This document shows positions 34,888 through 41,993 of a stretch of 64,000 nucleotides of DNA, one piece after another. Source of the DNA: Streptomyces sp. NBC_00223. Its GTDB lineage: Bacteria; Actinomycetota; Actinomycetes; Streptomycetales; Streptomycetaceae. A model generated the notes under the pieces. It was not told where the DNA came from, made no database searches, and was given only the letters and a program-made list of their open reading frames with translations. The stretch spans positions 1,054,001 to 1,118,000 of the forward strand of contig NZ_CP108109.1 in assembly GCF_036199905.1 (NCBI RefSeq), in the 5' to 3' direction. The position numbers were made by a program, and so were the translations under genes. The number at the start of each line of letters is the position of its first letter. Within the stretch, counting starts at the first letter, position 1.

Positions 34888-35105
34888 GCCTGCTCCCCCT
34901 TCGGCCCCGTACGGCCGTGCGCCGCAACCCGGTTACGACAACCGGCCGCCGCGATCCATTCCCGGCGGCCGGTTCACCTGCATCGGCGTCCAGTTCGCCC
35001 ACGGCAGACACGATCCCCCGCAATACGACTACGACCACCGGCGCACCCCATGTCAACGTACCGGTGTCGGGAAAAACCGCAGGTCAACGAAGGGACCGTC
35101 CCGTT

Positions 35106-35459
35106 TTGAACACCACCGGCAGCAACCTTCCCGCCCTCTTCCGCCCCGTCGCCGCCCAGCGCCCCTCACTGGCCGGCGACGGCAGCGCCGAGCCCGTGCT
35201 CAGCCTGCTCAGCGAGCGCGGCTGGACGATCGTGGACACCCCGGAAGCCAACGCGCACTGCACCAGCCCGGACGGACGGATCTACGTCGGCTGGCTGCCG
35301 GAGGACCAGGCCGCCTGGCGGCGCGGCACCGTCTGGACCATCCAGGCCACCCCCGCCGAAGCCGACGCGAAGCCCTGGGTGCAGGAGTTCGGCCCGAACG
35401 TGCCGAGCCGGGCCGTCGCCGCCTTCCTCGAAGCGCTGACCGGCCACGCCGACCACTGA
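35106..35459 (+). CDS. Short DUF317-like protein D, 117 aa
   Basis: The frame LSLLSERGWTIVDTPEANAHCTSPDGRIYVGWLPEDQAAW and WVQEFGPNVPSRAVAAFLEALTG is a single DUF317 unit, half the length of its three relatives. The best start is TTG at 35106, with AAGGGACCGTCC upstream. It overlaps the stop of a 19-codon open frame (35050-35109, MSTYRCREKPQVNEGTVPF), which may be a leader peptide coupling translation. An in-frame GTG near 35061 is the alternative. Confidence 0.65.
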   Translation: MNTTGSNLPALFRPVAAQRPSLAGDGSAEPVLSLLSERGWTIVDTPEANAHCTSPDGRIYVGWLPEDQAAWRRGTVWTIQATPAEADAKPWVQEFGPNVPSRAVAAFLEALTGHADH

Positions 35460-35532
35460 ACCACCAGCGGTCCGGCCACCGGCCGGACCGCCCCTGCCCA
35501 CTGCCCACTGCCGCCGGACGAAGGAATCGCCC

Positions 35533-35895
35533 TTGAAGCTCTCGCACGCCACACACCGGTTCGCCGGTCCCGCCATCACCGCCCTCGGCCTCACCCTGAC
35601 GGCCACCGCCCCAGTGCACAGCACCGAGTTCGTGCTCAGTCTGGCCGTCACCGTCAACGGCCTGGTCCACACCTGGGACTACGCCTACGAGAAGTCCCTC
35701 GCCCGCGACAGCGACATCGTCGCCCTCCTCGCAACTCTGCCCGACGGAGCCCGCATCCCCGAGATCGCCCACGCCATGGGCGTCCGCAACGAAGACATCT
35801 CCGTCTCCCTGCTCCGCCTCCTCCACAAGCGCCTGATCACGGTGGCCAACGACACCGTGCCGGTCCCCGAGCGACTCTTCCGCCTGGCGGCCTGA
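35533..35895 (+). CDS. Small winged-helix-like protein, 120 aa
   Basis: TTG at 35533 after GACGAAGGAATCGCCC gives LKLSHATHRFAGPAITALGL. The first 50 residues have two hydrophobic stretches (GPAITALGLTLTATAPV; FVLSLAVTVNGLVHTW), so it may be membrane-attached. The C-terminal 60 residues resemble a winged helix (SDIVALLATLPDGARIPEIAHAMGVRNEDISVSLLRLLHKRLI). It may be a membrane-linked regulator; this is tentative. Confidence 0.6.
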   Translation: MKLSHATHRFAGPAITALGLTLTATAPVHSTEFVLSLAVTVNGLVHTWDYAYEKSLARDSDIVALLATLPDGARIPEIAHAMGVRNEDISVSLLRLLHKRLITVANDTVPVPERLFRLAA

Positions 35896-36107
35896 GCATC
35901 GCCCCGTGCCGGTCGGCCCGTACCGGGCCGACCGGCCCGCGGCAAGGGCTACGTCAACGAATCCCGCCGCCACCTGGCCGCACACCCCGCTCCGGAACCG
36001 GGCCCGTCGAAAGGCCCGAAGGTCCTGCGCGACCTGCTCCGCCTCCCGCGCCGACCCCCAGCCGCACCAGCGCCTTCCTCTTCGTATCCCACTTCCCGGA
36101 GGTTTCC

Positions 36108-36320
36108 GTGCCCCACGACCTGACCGTCGGATACCTGCTCCAGCAGCTCCAGGACCTCGACCCCAACCTGCGGATCCGCCTCGCCGTCAACCCGGACTGG
36201 CCCTTCGCCCACTTCCTCGGCGCCAGCATCGTCATCAGCGACGGACTCGTGTACATCGCCGAGGACGGACAGGAGGGCTACCTCCCGCCCGGGGTCCGCG
36301 ACGCCCTCGCCTGGACCTGA
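36108..36320 (+). CDS. Small hypothetical protein, 70 aa
   Basis: GTG at 36108 with CGGAGGTTTCC upstream gives MPHDLTVGYLLQQLQDLDPN, continuing LRIRLAVNPDWPFAHFLGASIV and an acidic end (YIAEDGQEGYLPPGVRDALAW). The pattern of Leu-rich helix plus beta-strand resembles small plasmid proteins often annotated as hypothetical. The 210 bases before it carry no gene that I can support. Confidence 0.7.
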   Translation: MPHDLTVGYLLQQLQDLDPNLRIRLAVNPDWPFAHFLGASIVISDGLVYIAEDGQEGYLPPGVRDALAWT

Positions 36321-36387
36321 ACCCACCCGACAGCTCGCCCAGGAGGCACCCATCCCCGCGCCACTTCACGCTTCCGCCGCGCTCCCG

Positions 36388-36741
36388 TTGCGCGGCCTCG
36401 CCCTCCGGCCGATGCCGAACGACACCGGCGGCGCGCTCGTCCGCCGTATCTCCGGCCTTCCCAACGGCCCGCTCGACGTCGCCTGGCTCCCCACCAGCGC
36501 CACCAGACTCCCCCTCGGCCGCATCCGCCTGCGCTGGGAACCCGCTCCCCGCGCGGGCTGGACCGTCCACGCCCACCTCGGCCTCGCCACCACCGAAGTC
36601 CTCCTCGCCCGCTGGCCCACCGCCCCCGACGACTGGCCCACCCTGATACGCCCCACCCTCTACGAGGTCACCGGCCTGTGCCACGCCCTCGCTCTGGCCA
36701 CCACCGCCCTGGACCTGTCCAACCGCCTCGCCGAGATCTGA
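36388..36741 (+). CDS. Hypothetical protein with an uncertain start, 117 aa or longer
   Basis: The frame from TTG 36388 reads MRGLALRPMPNDTGGALVRR, with RISGLPNGPLDVAWLPTSATRLPLGRIRLRWE and a helical end (LYEVTGLCHALALATTALDLSNRLAEI). The only good ribosome-binding site, AGGAGG at 36341, lies right before ATC at 36352, which is in frame (IPAPLHASAALPLRG). A mutated ATG or a non-standard AUC start is possible. Last gene of the run, just before the terminator at 36770. Confidence 0.55.
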   Translation: MRGLALRPMPNDTGGALVRRISGLPNGPLDVAWLPTSATRLPLGRIRLRWEPAPRAGWTVHAHLGLATTEVLLARWPTAPDDWPTLIRPTLYEVTGLCHALALATTALDLSNRLAEI

Positions 36742-36769
36742 CCCACCCCCGTCCGAGCACGACCGCGAA

Positions 36770-36804
36770 AAGGCCGCCCCGCGCCGACCGGCAGGGGCGG
36801 CCTT
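36770..36804. terminator. Bidirectional terminator hairpin
   Basis: A perfect 11-bp inverted repeat AAGGCCGCCCC / GGGGCGGCCTT with a 13-nt loop. It lies between the convergent ends of the 26-36 kb plus-strand run and the minus-strand nuclease-like gene. The strong stem and A/T at its edges fit a terminator that serves both sides. Confidence 0.85.
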
Positions 36805-36842
36805 GCCGTATGCAGGGCCACTTCGGAGGAGTTCGCCAGCGG

Positions 36843-38441
36843 CTACTGGAGGTTGGGCATCGCCCGCCCCGGCGCAGGGTTTTCCTCCTTGAGGACCTCC
36901 CCGACGCCCACGCTGAAATAGCGGGAAGCAGCCCCTGCCGTCGGCATACGCTCTTCTCGCTCCTCCTCGACCTCCGACCATTCGGCGACGACACGAAGAG
37001 CGTGAGCGTCGGAGGTCCTGGCAACCTCGTACGACCAGAGTTCGTACCGTTCCTTCGGCTTGCTCAGCGGGTGATGGGACCGCAGGCTGCAGATGATCAC
37101 ACCGGACCTGGCCAGATCGTCAGGCCAGTTGTCTGGTGGTTGAAGGCCGGTCTTGTAGTAGGGGTTGGCCGCCAGCACGCCGACGACCCACTCTTGTTTG
37201 TCCCAGTAGTGGTCTGCGGGCTCCACGATGTATCCGAGAACCTTGAGCTGGACACTGCCGGCAAGCCTGTGCCGGGTGACGGACTGTTCGACGAGCGGGC
37301 GGAAATACCCCCGGCTCGGGACATCGAACCGCCGGTAGAGCTGCTGCAGCGAGCCGGGGTCCACTGGCACCCCGACCAACTGGAATGAGGCGTTGCACCG
37401 CGCTAGGCGACGGGTGGGTTCCGCGGAGAAGCTGCCGGACACGGTGTAGAAACCGCCGTCGCAGGCTTCGAAGTAGACGAATTCCTCACTGTGGTGCGGA
37501 TCGTCGAGAGCGGCAGTCCGTGCCTCCCAGTCCTTGAGCGCCTGGACGAATGAACGTGCTCCGACCCCGTGCCAGTTACGGCCGTGCTGCTGGATGGCCC
37601 ACTGACCTCTGTCGGTTATCCATCCGAGTTCGTTCAGATCGTCGAGGCGGCCGAGGAATTCGTCCTGGCTCCGTGCGGCCACGGGCATGTCCAGGCACAT
37701 GCCGCTGCCGGCAGCGGGCACCCAGTCCACGTCGGGCAGTTCGAGGCAGAAGACCGTGGTGCCGAAGTCACCGGCCCCGTGGAACGACGGCACCTCCTCT
37801 CCGTCGATGTTCAGAAGCCTGTGGTGCGTTTCGGGGAGGCGCTGCTCCTTGCCAGCTCGGCTGCGGGGGGACCGCCGGGCCTCGCGGTGCTGCGCGCCGA
37901 CGTCAACCTGCCCGTGCACGGCCAATTGGTCGTGCTTGTGGCGAAGCAGCCTCGCCAGTTCGTGCGGATCCCGCAGTGCAACGAGGATGTCGGCTTCATC
38001 GAAGACCAGGACCAGGCCGTGGTCGCGGCGCCCGATGATGCGTTGTTTCCCGTCGTCGTTGATGCCCAGCATGGTGAACAGGACGCCCACCACGGTGCTG
38101 TCGCCGCCTAGCAACCTGCTTCGGACCTCGTCCACCTCGGGTGTGCCTGCCTCGCGGTTTTTCCACTTCACCTCAACGAGATAGCGGTGGCTGTGGGAAA
38201 TGACGGCGAAGTCCGTCTGGCGCTCGGGGTCCATCTTCGGGTTGTGGTCTGCCTCGAAGTGCGCCTGCCGGAAGGCTCGTTCCAGAAGGGCTTCCAACAT
38301 GTACCCGCGGCGCTGCGGGTCGGGGAGCGTGTGCAGGACGTGCAGCTCACGCAGCAACTCCGAATGCTGCCAGGGCTCATACTCGGAGTCGTCGTCGGCT
38401 GCGTCGGGCCGCTGCTCCTCGTCGGGGTTCATGCCGAGCAA
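36843..38441 (-). CDS. PD-(D/E)XK nuclease-like protein, 532 aa
   Basis: The N-terminus has the layout of restriction-endonuclease-like domains: RRGYMLEALLERAFRQAHFEA with Glu50, PERQTDFAVISHSH with Asp77, and YLVEVKWKN with Glu90 and Lys92 (E-x-K). A second half of about 350 residues has no recognised domain but has a compact beta-rich pattern. It stands alone between terminators, without a partner methyltransferase or helicase. It may cut foreign DNA (defence) or act in repair. The start at 38441 or 38432 is undecided. Confidence 0.75.
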   Translation of the reverse strand: MLGMNPDEEQRPDAADDDSEYEPWQHSELLRELHVLHTLPDPQRRGYMLEALLERAFRQAHFEADHNPKMDPERQTDFAVISHSHRYLVEVKWKNREAGTPEVDEVRSRLLGGDSTVVGVLFTMLGINDDGKQRIIGRRDHGLVLVFDEADILVALRDPHELARLLRHKHDQLAVHGQVDVGAQHREARRSPRSRAGKEQRLPETHHRLLNIDGEEVPSFHGAGDFGTTVFCLELPDVDWVPAAGSGMCLDMPVAARSQDEFLGRLDDLNELGWITDRGQWAIQQHGRNWHGVGARSFVQALKDWEARTAALDDPHHSEEFVYFEACDGGFYTVSGSFSAEPTRRLARCNASFQLVGVPVDPGSLQQLYRRFDVPSRGYFRPLVEQSVTRHRLAGSVQLKVLGYIVEPADHYWDKQEWVVGVLAANPYYKTGLQPPDNWPDDLARSGVIICSLRSHHPLSKPKERYELWSYEVARTSDAHALRVVAEWSEVEEEREERMPTAGAASRYFSVGVGEVLKEENPAPGRAMPNLQ

Positions 38442-38530
38442 TCTTCGCGCATGCCCACGACACCGCGCCCGCCCATCAGCGACATCGCCTTCAACGGATG
38501 GCGCCTGTGGACAACATTAAGCTCGGGGGC

Positions 38531-38761
38531 ATGACCGACTCGCCGATGCCCTCACCGCCGTACCCGTCACCGGACAGCCCTCTGCTCCGGGTGATCGTCG
38601 GCAACGCCATCGCCTCCGTGGAGAGCGGCGAAGCCGACTGGAAGGACGCGGTTCTGCACGCCGCTGTGCACGGCTGGTACGAAGGCCATATCGAAGGCGA
38701 GGACACCTGCCCCGGCTGCGATTTCCGGGGCCAGCTCCCCAAGGGTGGCGACCGCGGCTGA
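38531..38761 (+). CDS. Small protein with CPGC motif, 76 aa
   Basis: MTDSPMPSPPYPSPDSPLLR is followed by a helix (VIVGNAIASVESGEADWKDAVLHAAVHGWYEGH) and the tail EDTCPGCDFRGQLPKGG, in which CxxC may bind metal. GGGGGC precedes the ATG; a longer start at 38498 exists. It is divergent from the nuclease-like gene and is followed by a strong terminator. Small proteins with this Trp-His helix and CxxC tail occur in Streptomyces, without known function. Confidence 0.65.
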   Translation: MTDSPMPSPPYPSPDSPLLRVIVGNAIASVESGEADWKDAVLHAAVHGWYEGHIEGEDTCPGCDFRGQLPKGGDRG

Positions 38762-38778
38762 TCACGGCTGGAAAAATC

Positions 38779-38810
38779 AGGAGCGCCACCGCTGTGCTGG
38801 TGGCGCTCCT
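38779..38810. terminator. Bidirectional terminator hairpin
   Basis: A perfect 12-bp stem AGGAGCGCCACC / GGTGGCGCTCCT with an 8-nt loop, between the convergent ends of the 38531 gene (plus) and the 38835 gene (minus). It closes the relaxase operon on the minus strand. Confidence 0.85.
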
Positions 38811-38834
38811 TGTCGCTGTCCGGTGTCCGCTTGG

Positions 38835-39266
38835 TTATGCCAGGTACGTGCCGGCGAAGGAGCCGTCGAAGCCGAGGGCGGTCATGGCTTGTTCGAGGCT
38901 CGGGTAGTTGGTCCAGTTCGGGTTGGTGAGCAGGGCGTCGAAGTCCGCTCGCCGGATCTCTGGTTCGAGCCACTGGTTGCCGCAGCGGCAGCGGATCCAG
39001 ACGTTGCGGCCGTGGTTGATCAGGATCCAGTCGCGGCGGGCCTGGCAGGCCGAGCACATGACGGGGATTCCGCGCAGCGCCAGTTCCCGCGCGTGGCCGG
39101 TGCACCGGATCGCGCTGGGGCCGGTGGGCGGCTCGGTTTCGTACTGGAGCTGCCGCAGCGGGTCGCCGCCGACAGGCAGGGGCGACGGGGTGACGGCGGG
39201 GTCCGCCTGCTGGTGGGTGGTTCTGGGCACGAGCGTCATCTCCCGTTCGAGGTCCTTCATGTTCAT
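38835..39266 (-). CDS. Small zinc-ribbon protein, 143 aa
   Basis: The frame from 39266 begins MNMKDLEREMTLVPRTTHQQ. The C-terminal half contains IPVMCSACQARRDWILINHGRNVWIRCRCGNQWLEPEIRRADFDAL, a four-Cys arrangement (CxxC, then CxC) likely to bind zinc. It follows the relaxase by 48 bases and is probably translated from the same mRNA. It may be an accessory DNA-binding protein of the mobilisation complex. Start codons at 39260 and 39239 are alternatives. Confidence 0.7.
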   Translation of the reverse strand: MNMKDLEREMTLVPRTTHQQADPAVTPSPLPVGGDPLRQLQYETEPPTGPSAIRCTGHARELALRGIPVMCSACQARRDWILINHGRNVWIRCRCGNQWLEPEIRRADFDALLTNPNWTNYPSLEQAMTALGFDGSFAGTYLA

Positions 39267-39314
39267 CCATAACAGCAGGTGGGAGAGCTGTCCAGAGGTT
39301 TCAGGCACCGGGAC

Positions 39315-41063
39315 TCAGCGTCGGGGCGGGCGGTTGCGGGGGGTGGGGGCAGCAAGGCTGGGCGTTGCTGGGGCTGTGGTCCGGCGGGCTGGAGGCTTGG
39401 TGCGGTCGGTGTCGGCCTGCGGGGTGCGGGCGGGGGTTTCGGGGTGGGCGGGGAGGTTGGCCAGGCGGCGTAGGCGCCAGACGATGACGTCGTTGACGTT
39501 CTCGGCGGTGTCGAGTTCGCGCATGTCGATGGCCCGCTGGAGCAGGGCTTGGGGGTCGTGGCCGGCCTGTTCGATCTCGGCCAGGGTGGCGGCCAGCGCG
39601 TCGGTGTCCGCGGACGATGCGCCGTGGTCGGGGATGGCGGCGCGGATGGTGGTCTCGTACCTGCGGCGTGCGGGTTCGGGAAGGGCGCGGCCTTGGGCAT
39701 GCAGCGCGTGCATGGGTGCGGCGGCGGCCTGTTGGTAGGCGGCGCGCAGGTGCTGGGCGGTTTGCCGGGAGGCTGCTGCTTGTTGGGCGTGTCCGCGGGC
39801 GGAGTGCCAGCGGGCTGCGGCGATGGCGGCCAGGACGAGGGTGGACAGGAGCATGGCGGTGGTGCCGCCGTCCTCGCCCCGGCCCAGTGCCCCGCCGGCC
39901 TGGATGATGCCTCGGGCGGCGGAGCGTAGCGCGCGGGCGTCGGCGTGTTCGGCGCGGATGTGGCTGCGGGTGGCGCGTTCGAAGGAGCGGGCTGCGGCGG
40001 CCAGTTCCGTACGGGTGGCGGCCGGGGAGGTCTGGGCGACGGCGTCCAGGATTTCGCCGAGTCCGACGAGCTGGGCGGCGGCTTCGTCGTCGTTGTCGTT
40101 GTCGTTGTCGTTGTCCAGGATGACGGCGGCGCGCTCGGCGACCCCGGCGGCGGCACGCCGTCCGCGGGCGGGCGCCGACCAGTTGGTCCGGGTGCTGCCG
40201 GTTCGCGGCGGGGCACTCTGGTCGGGGGTGCCGGCGGCGAGGCGAAGTTGGATGCGGGGCAGGGAGAGGTCTGCGGCCAGGGTGGAGCCCGCGAACCAGA
40301 TGGGTTCGCCCTTGGCGTTGCGGTCGCCGGGCAGGGCGACGGCGTAGCCGAGGATGTCACCGGAGGATCCGTGGGTGGGTTTGACCCGCAGTCCCTTCTC
40401 CTTCAGCCGGGTGAAGAACTCGGCTTCGTCAGCGGCTCCGGCCACGGCTTGGCGGACGGCTTCGCGGAGCGTCTCGCGCGGGGTCTGGTCCCGGCCGGTG
40501 CGTTCGGCTTTGAACCGTTCCTGGCTGGTGGGGGCTTTGGCGGCGGTGCCGTCGCCGGGGTTGAGCTGTCGCAGGCCGTAGTCCTTTTCTATCTGCCGGG
40601 CTTCGGCCTGGGCTTTGCGCTTGTCGAACTTCAGGCCGGCACGGCGGCCGTCCTGGCGTACGAGGGTGGCGGCGATGTGGATGTGGTCGGGCGCGTGGCG
40701 GACGGCGACCCACCGGCAGGCGGCGGTGTCGCCTTCGGGGGCGATGCCCACGGCCTTCACGATGCGGCGGGCGATGGCCGCCCAGTCGTTGTCGTCGAGG
40801 TACCGGTCGCCGGGGTCGGCGCGGACCGAGCAGTGCCAGAATGTCGTGTCCGGCGCCCGGTCGCCGATCGCTTTGACGGGCTGGTCGAGCTGCCCGGCGA
40901 GCTGGGCGATGCTGTGATGCGGGTTGCGTCCCGGGTCGGGGGCGTAGTCGTTCCAGGAGGCGACCAGGTGCTGGTCGGTGTGCTCGTCGCGTTTGCCGGG
41001 GCCGAACAGGTAGCGGATCAGGCCGTACGTTCCTCCGGTGCCGTACCGGATCTTGGGGATCAC
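39315..41063 (-). CDS. MOB-type relaxase (HUH nuclease), 582 aa
   Basis: GTG at 41063 gives MIPKIRYGTGGTYGLIRYLF; this start overlaps the MobC-like stop. The relaxase domain has the three-His motif HAPDHIHIAATLVRQDG (H123, H127, H129) and candidate catalytic tyrosines Tyr13 and Tyr18; FWHCSVRADPGDRYLDDNDW and ACRWVAVRH are the conserved flanks. A long helical C-terminal region follows (RTELAAAARSFERATRSHIRAEHADARALRSAARGI), with an Asn-Asp repeat near residue 375. It would nick oriT and pilot the strand through the coupling protein at 15014-16802. The relatives at 9804 and 10435 lack the His triad. Confidence 0.9.
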   Translation of the reverse strand: MIPKIRYGTGGTYGLIRYLFGPGKRDEHTDQHLVASWNDYAPDPGRNPHHSIAQLAGQLDQPVKAIGDRAPDTTFWHCSVRADPGDRYLDDNDWAAIARRIVKAVGIAPEGDTAACRWVAVRHAPDHIHIAATLVRQDGRRAGLKFDKRKAQAEARQIEKDYGLRQLNPGDGTAAKAPTSQERFKAERTGRDQTPRETLREAVRQAVAGAADEAEFFTRLKEKGLRVKPTHGSSGDILGYAVALPGDRNAKGEPIWFAGSTLAADLSLPRIQLRLAAGTPDQSAPPRTGSTRTNWSAPARGRRAAAGVAERAAVILDNDNDNDNDDEAAAQLVGLGEILDAVAQTSPAATRTELAAAARSFERATRSHIRAEHADARALRSAARGIIQAGGALGRGEDGGTTAMLLSTLVLAAIAAARWHSARGHAQQAAASRQTAQHLRAAYQQAAAAPMHALHAQGRALPEPARRRYETTIRAAIPDHGASSADTDALAATLAEIEQAGHDPQALLQRAIDMRELDTAENVNDVIVWRLRRLANLPAHPETPARTPQADTDRTKPPARRTTAPATPSLAAPTPRNRPPRR

Positions 41064-41668
41064 CGGCGGACCAGCCAGGCCACCGCGTCGTCCACCCCGG
41101 ACAGTGCGGCGTCGATACGGTGCAGGAGCTGCCGCAGGTCCGTGGCGGGCTGCCCGCTGGCGTTGAGGAAGTGGGCGACCTGGTTCAAGTTGTTGCCGAC
41201 GGCGGCGAGCTGACGGTTGGACTCCATCAGTTCCTGCACGCCGCACCGGTAGTCGGCGACCGCCGCGCTGGGGTTGCTGCTGGTGGCAGCGGCGAGGGTG
41301 GCGGCGGCTGCGTAGCCGCCGGGGGCGAGGTCAGCGGTGGCGGCGGCCTGCTGCACGGCTGCCCATTCGTCGTCGCTGAATCGGGGGCAGACGCGGTGCG
41401 GACGCAAGCTGCTCTGGCGCAGTCGGCGGCGCGGCGCTGCGCGGACTGCGGCGCTCGGCGGCGGTTGTTCCTCCCCCGACGGCACCCCCGGGCCGTCGTC
41501 CCGTTCGGCGGCAGGCACCCTCGGGCCTGCTGCCGAACGGGCAGCTCCCGCCCCCTTCGGGGCGGGAGCGGGGTAAGGACTCCTTACCCCACAACTTGCT
41601 CCGCCAGGAGCCGAGTTGGTTTTGCGCTGCTGTTGCGGGGTGGTGGCCGCCGGGTCGTTCGCGGTCAC
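41060..41668 (-). CDS. MobC-like relaxosome accessory protein, 202 aa
   Basis: GTG at 41668 begins MTANDPAATTPQQQRKTNSA. After a basic, Pro-rich N-terminus, residues about 95-200 contain a ribbon-helix-helix-like segment (PHRVCPRFSDDEWAAVQQAAATADLAPGGYAAAATLA) and the MobC signature region LAAVGNNLNQVAHFLNASGQ. It overlaps the relaxase start by 4 bases and the upstream small gene by 4 bases. MobC proteins open DNA at oriT and help the relaxase bind. Confidence 0.85.
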   Translation of the reverse strand: MTANDPAATTPQQQRKTNSAPGGASCGVRSPYPAPAPKGAGAARSAAGPRVPAAERDDGPGVPSGEEQPPPSAAVRAAPRRRLRQSSLRPHRVCPRFSDDEWAAVQQAAATADLAPGGYAAAATLAAATSSNPSAAVADYRCGVQELMESNRQLAAVGNNLNQVAHFLNASGQPATDLRQLLHRIDAALSGVDDAVAWLVRR

Positions 41669-41889
41669 CGGCCCGGCTCCGCGTCCTGCTGGTGGACATC
41701 GCGCAGGACATCCTCGATGAAGTCCATCGCCAGGACCGGGTGGTGCAGGGTCCACGGGCGGCTGTGCCGATGCCGTTGCACGGTCCAGGTGGTGTCCGGG
41801 CCTGTTTCGGCGCGGTGGAGGTGGCCTTTGCGGACCAGGACGGTCAGCCAGGTCTCCACCTCGGCCGGGCTGGCGGGATTCGTGCGCAT
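41665..41889 (-). CDS. Small hypothetical protein, 74 aa
   Basis: MRTNPASPAEVETWLTVLVR continues with KGHLHRAETGPDTTWTVQRHRHSRPWTLHHPVLAMDFIEDVLRDVHQQD. Its stop overlaps the MobC-like start, so it is the first coding unit of the mobilisation operon. The winged-helix-like pattern may mean DNA binding. No family was recognised. Confidence 0.65.
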   Translation of the reverse strand: MRTNPASPAEVETWLTVLVRKGHLHRAETGPDTTWTVQRHRHSRPWTLHHPVLAMDFIEDVLRDVHQQDAEPGR

Positions 41890-41938
41890 GAACGGTCCTC
41901 CGCTTCGGTTACGGGGCTCGGGGTGAGGTGCGTCCGGG

Positions 41939-41982
41939 GGGGCAGGTGACCGGCCGAACGGTCCGGCCCGGTCACCCGCCCC
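41939..41982. promoter_or_regulatory. Strong inverted repeat upstream of the mobilisation genes (oriT or terminator candidate)
   Basis: A 9-bp perfect stem (GGTGACCGG at 41945-41953, CCGGTCACC at 41968-41976), extended by GGGGC/GCCCC across one mismatch. It sits in the 104-base gap between the DUF2637 gene and the mobilisation operon, the place where an oriT is commonly found beside mobC. It could equally end transcription of the upstream genes. The strand to be nicked cannot be predicted. Confidence 0.45.
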
Positions 41983-41993
41983 GTGATGTTCGG

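Noticed and set aside
33254..35536. Very long plus-strand open frame (about 760 codons) across several genes
   Set aside because: It is the shifted frame of the DUF317-type genes. It is extremely Arg/Pro-rich and has no family-like segment, whereas the real frames show clear DUF317 motifs and ribosome-binding sites.
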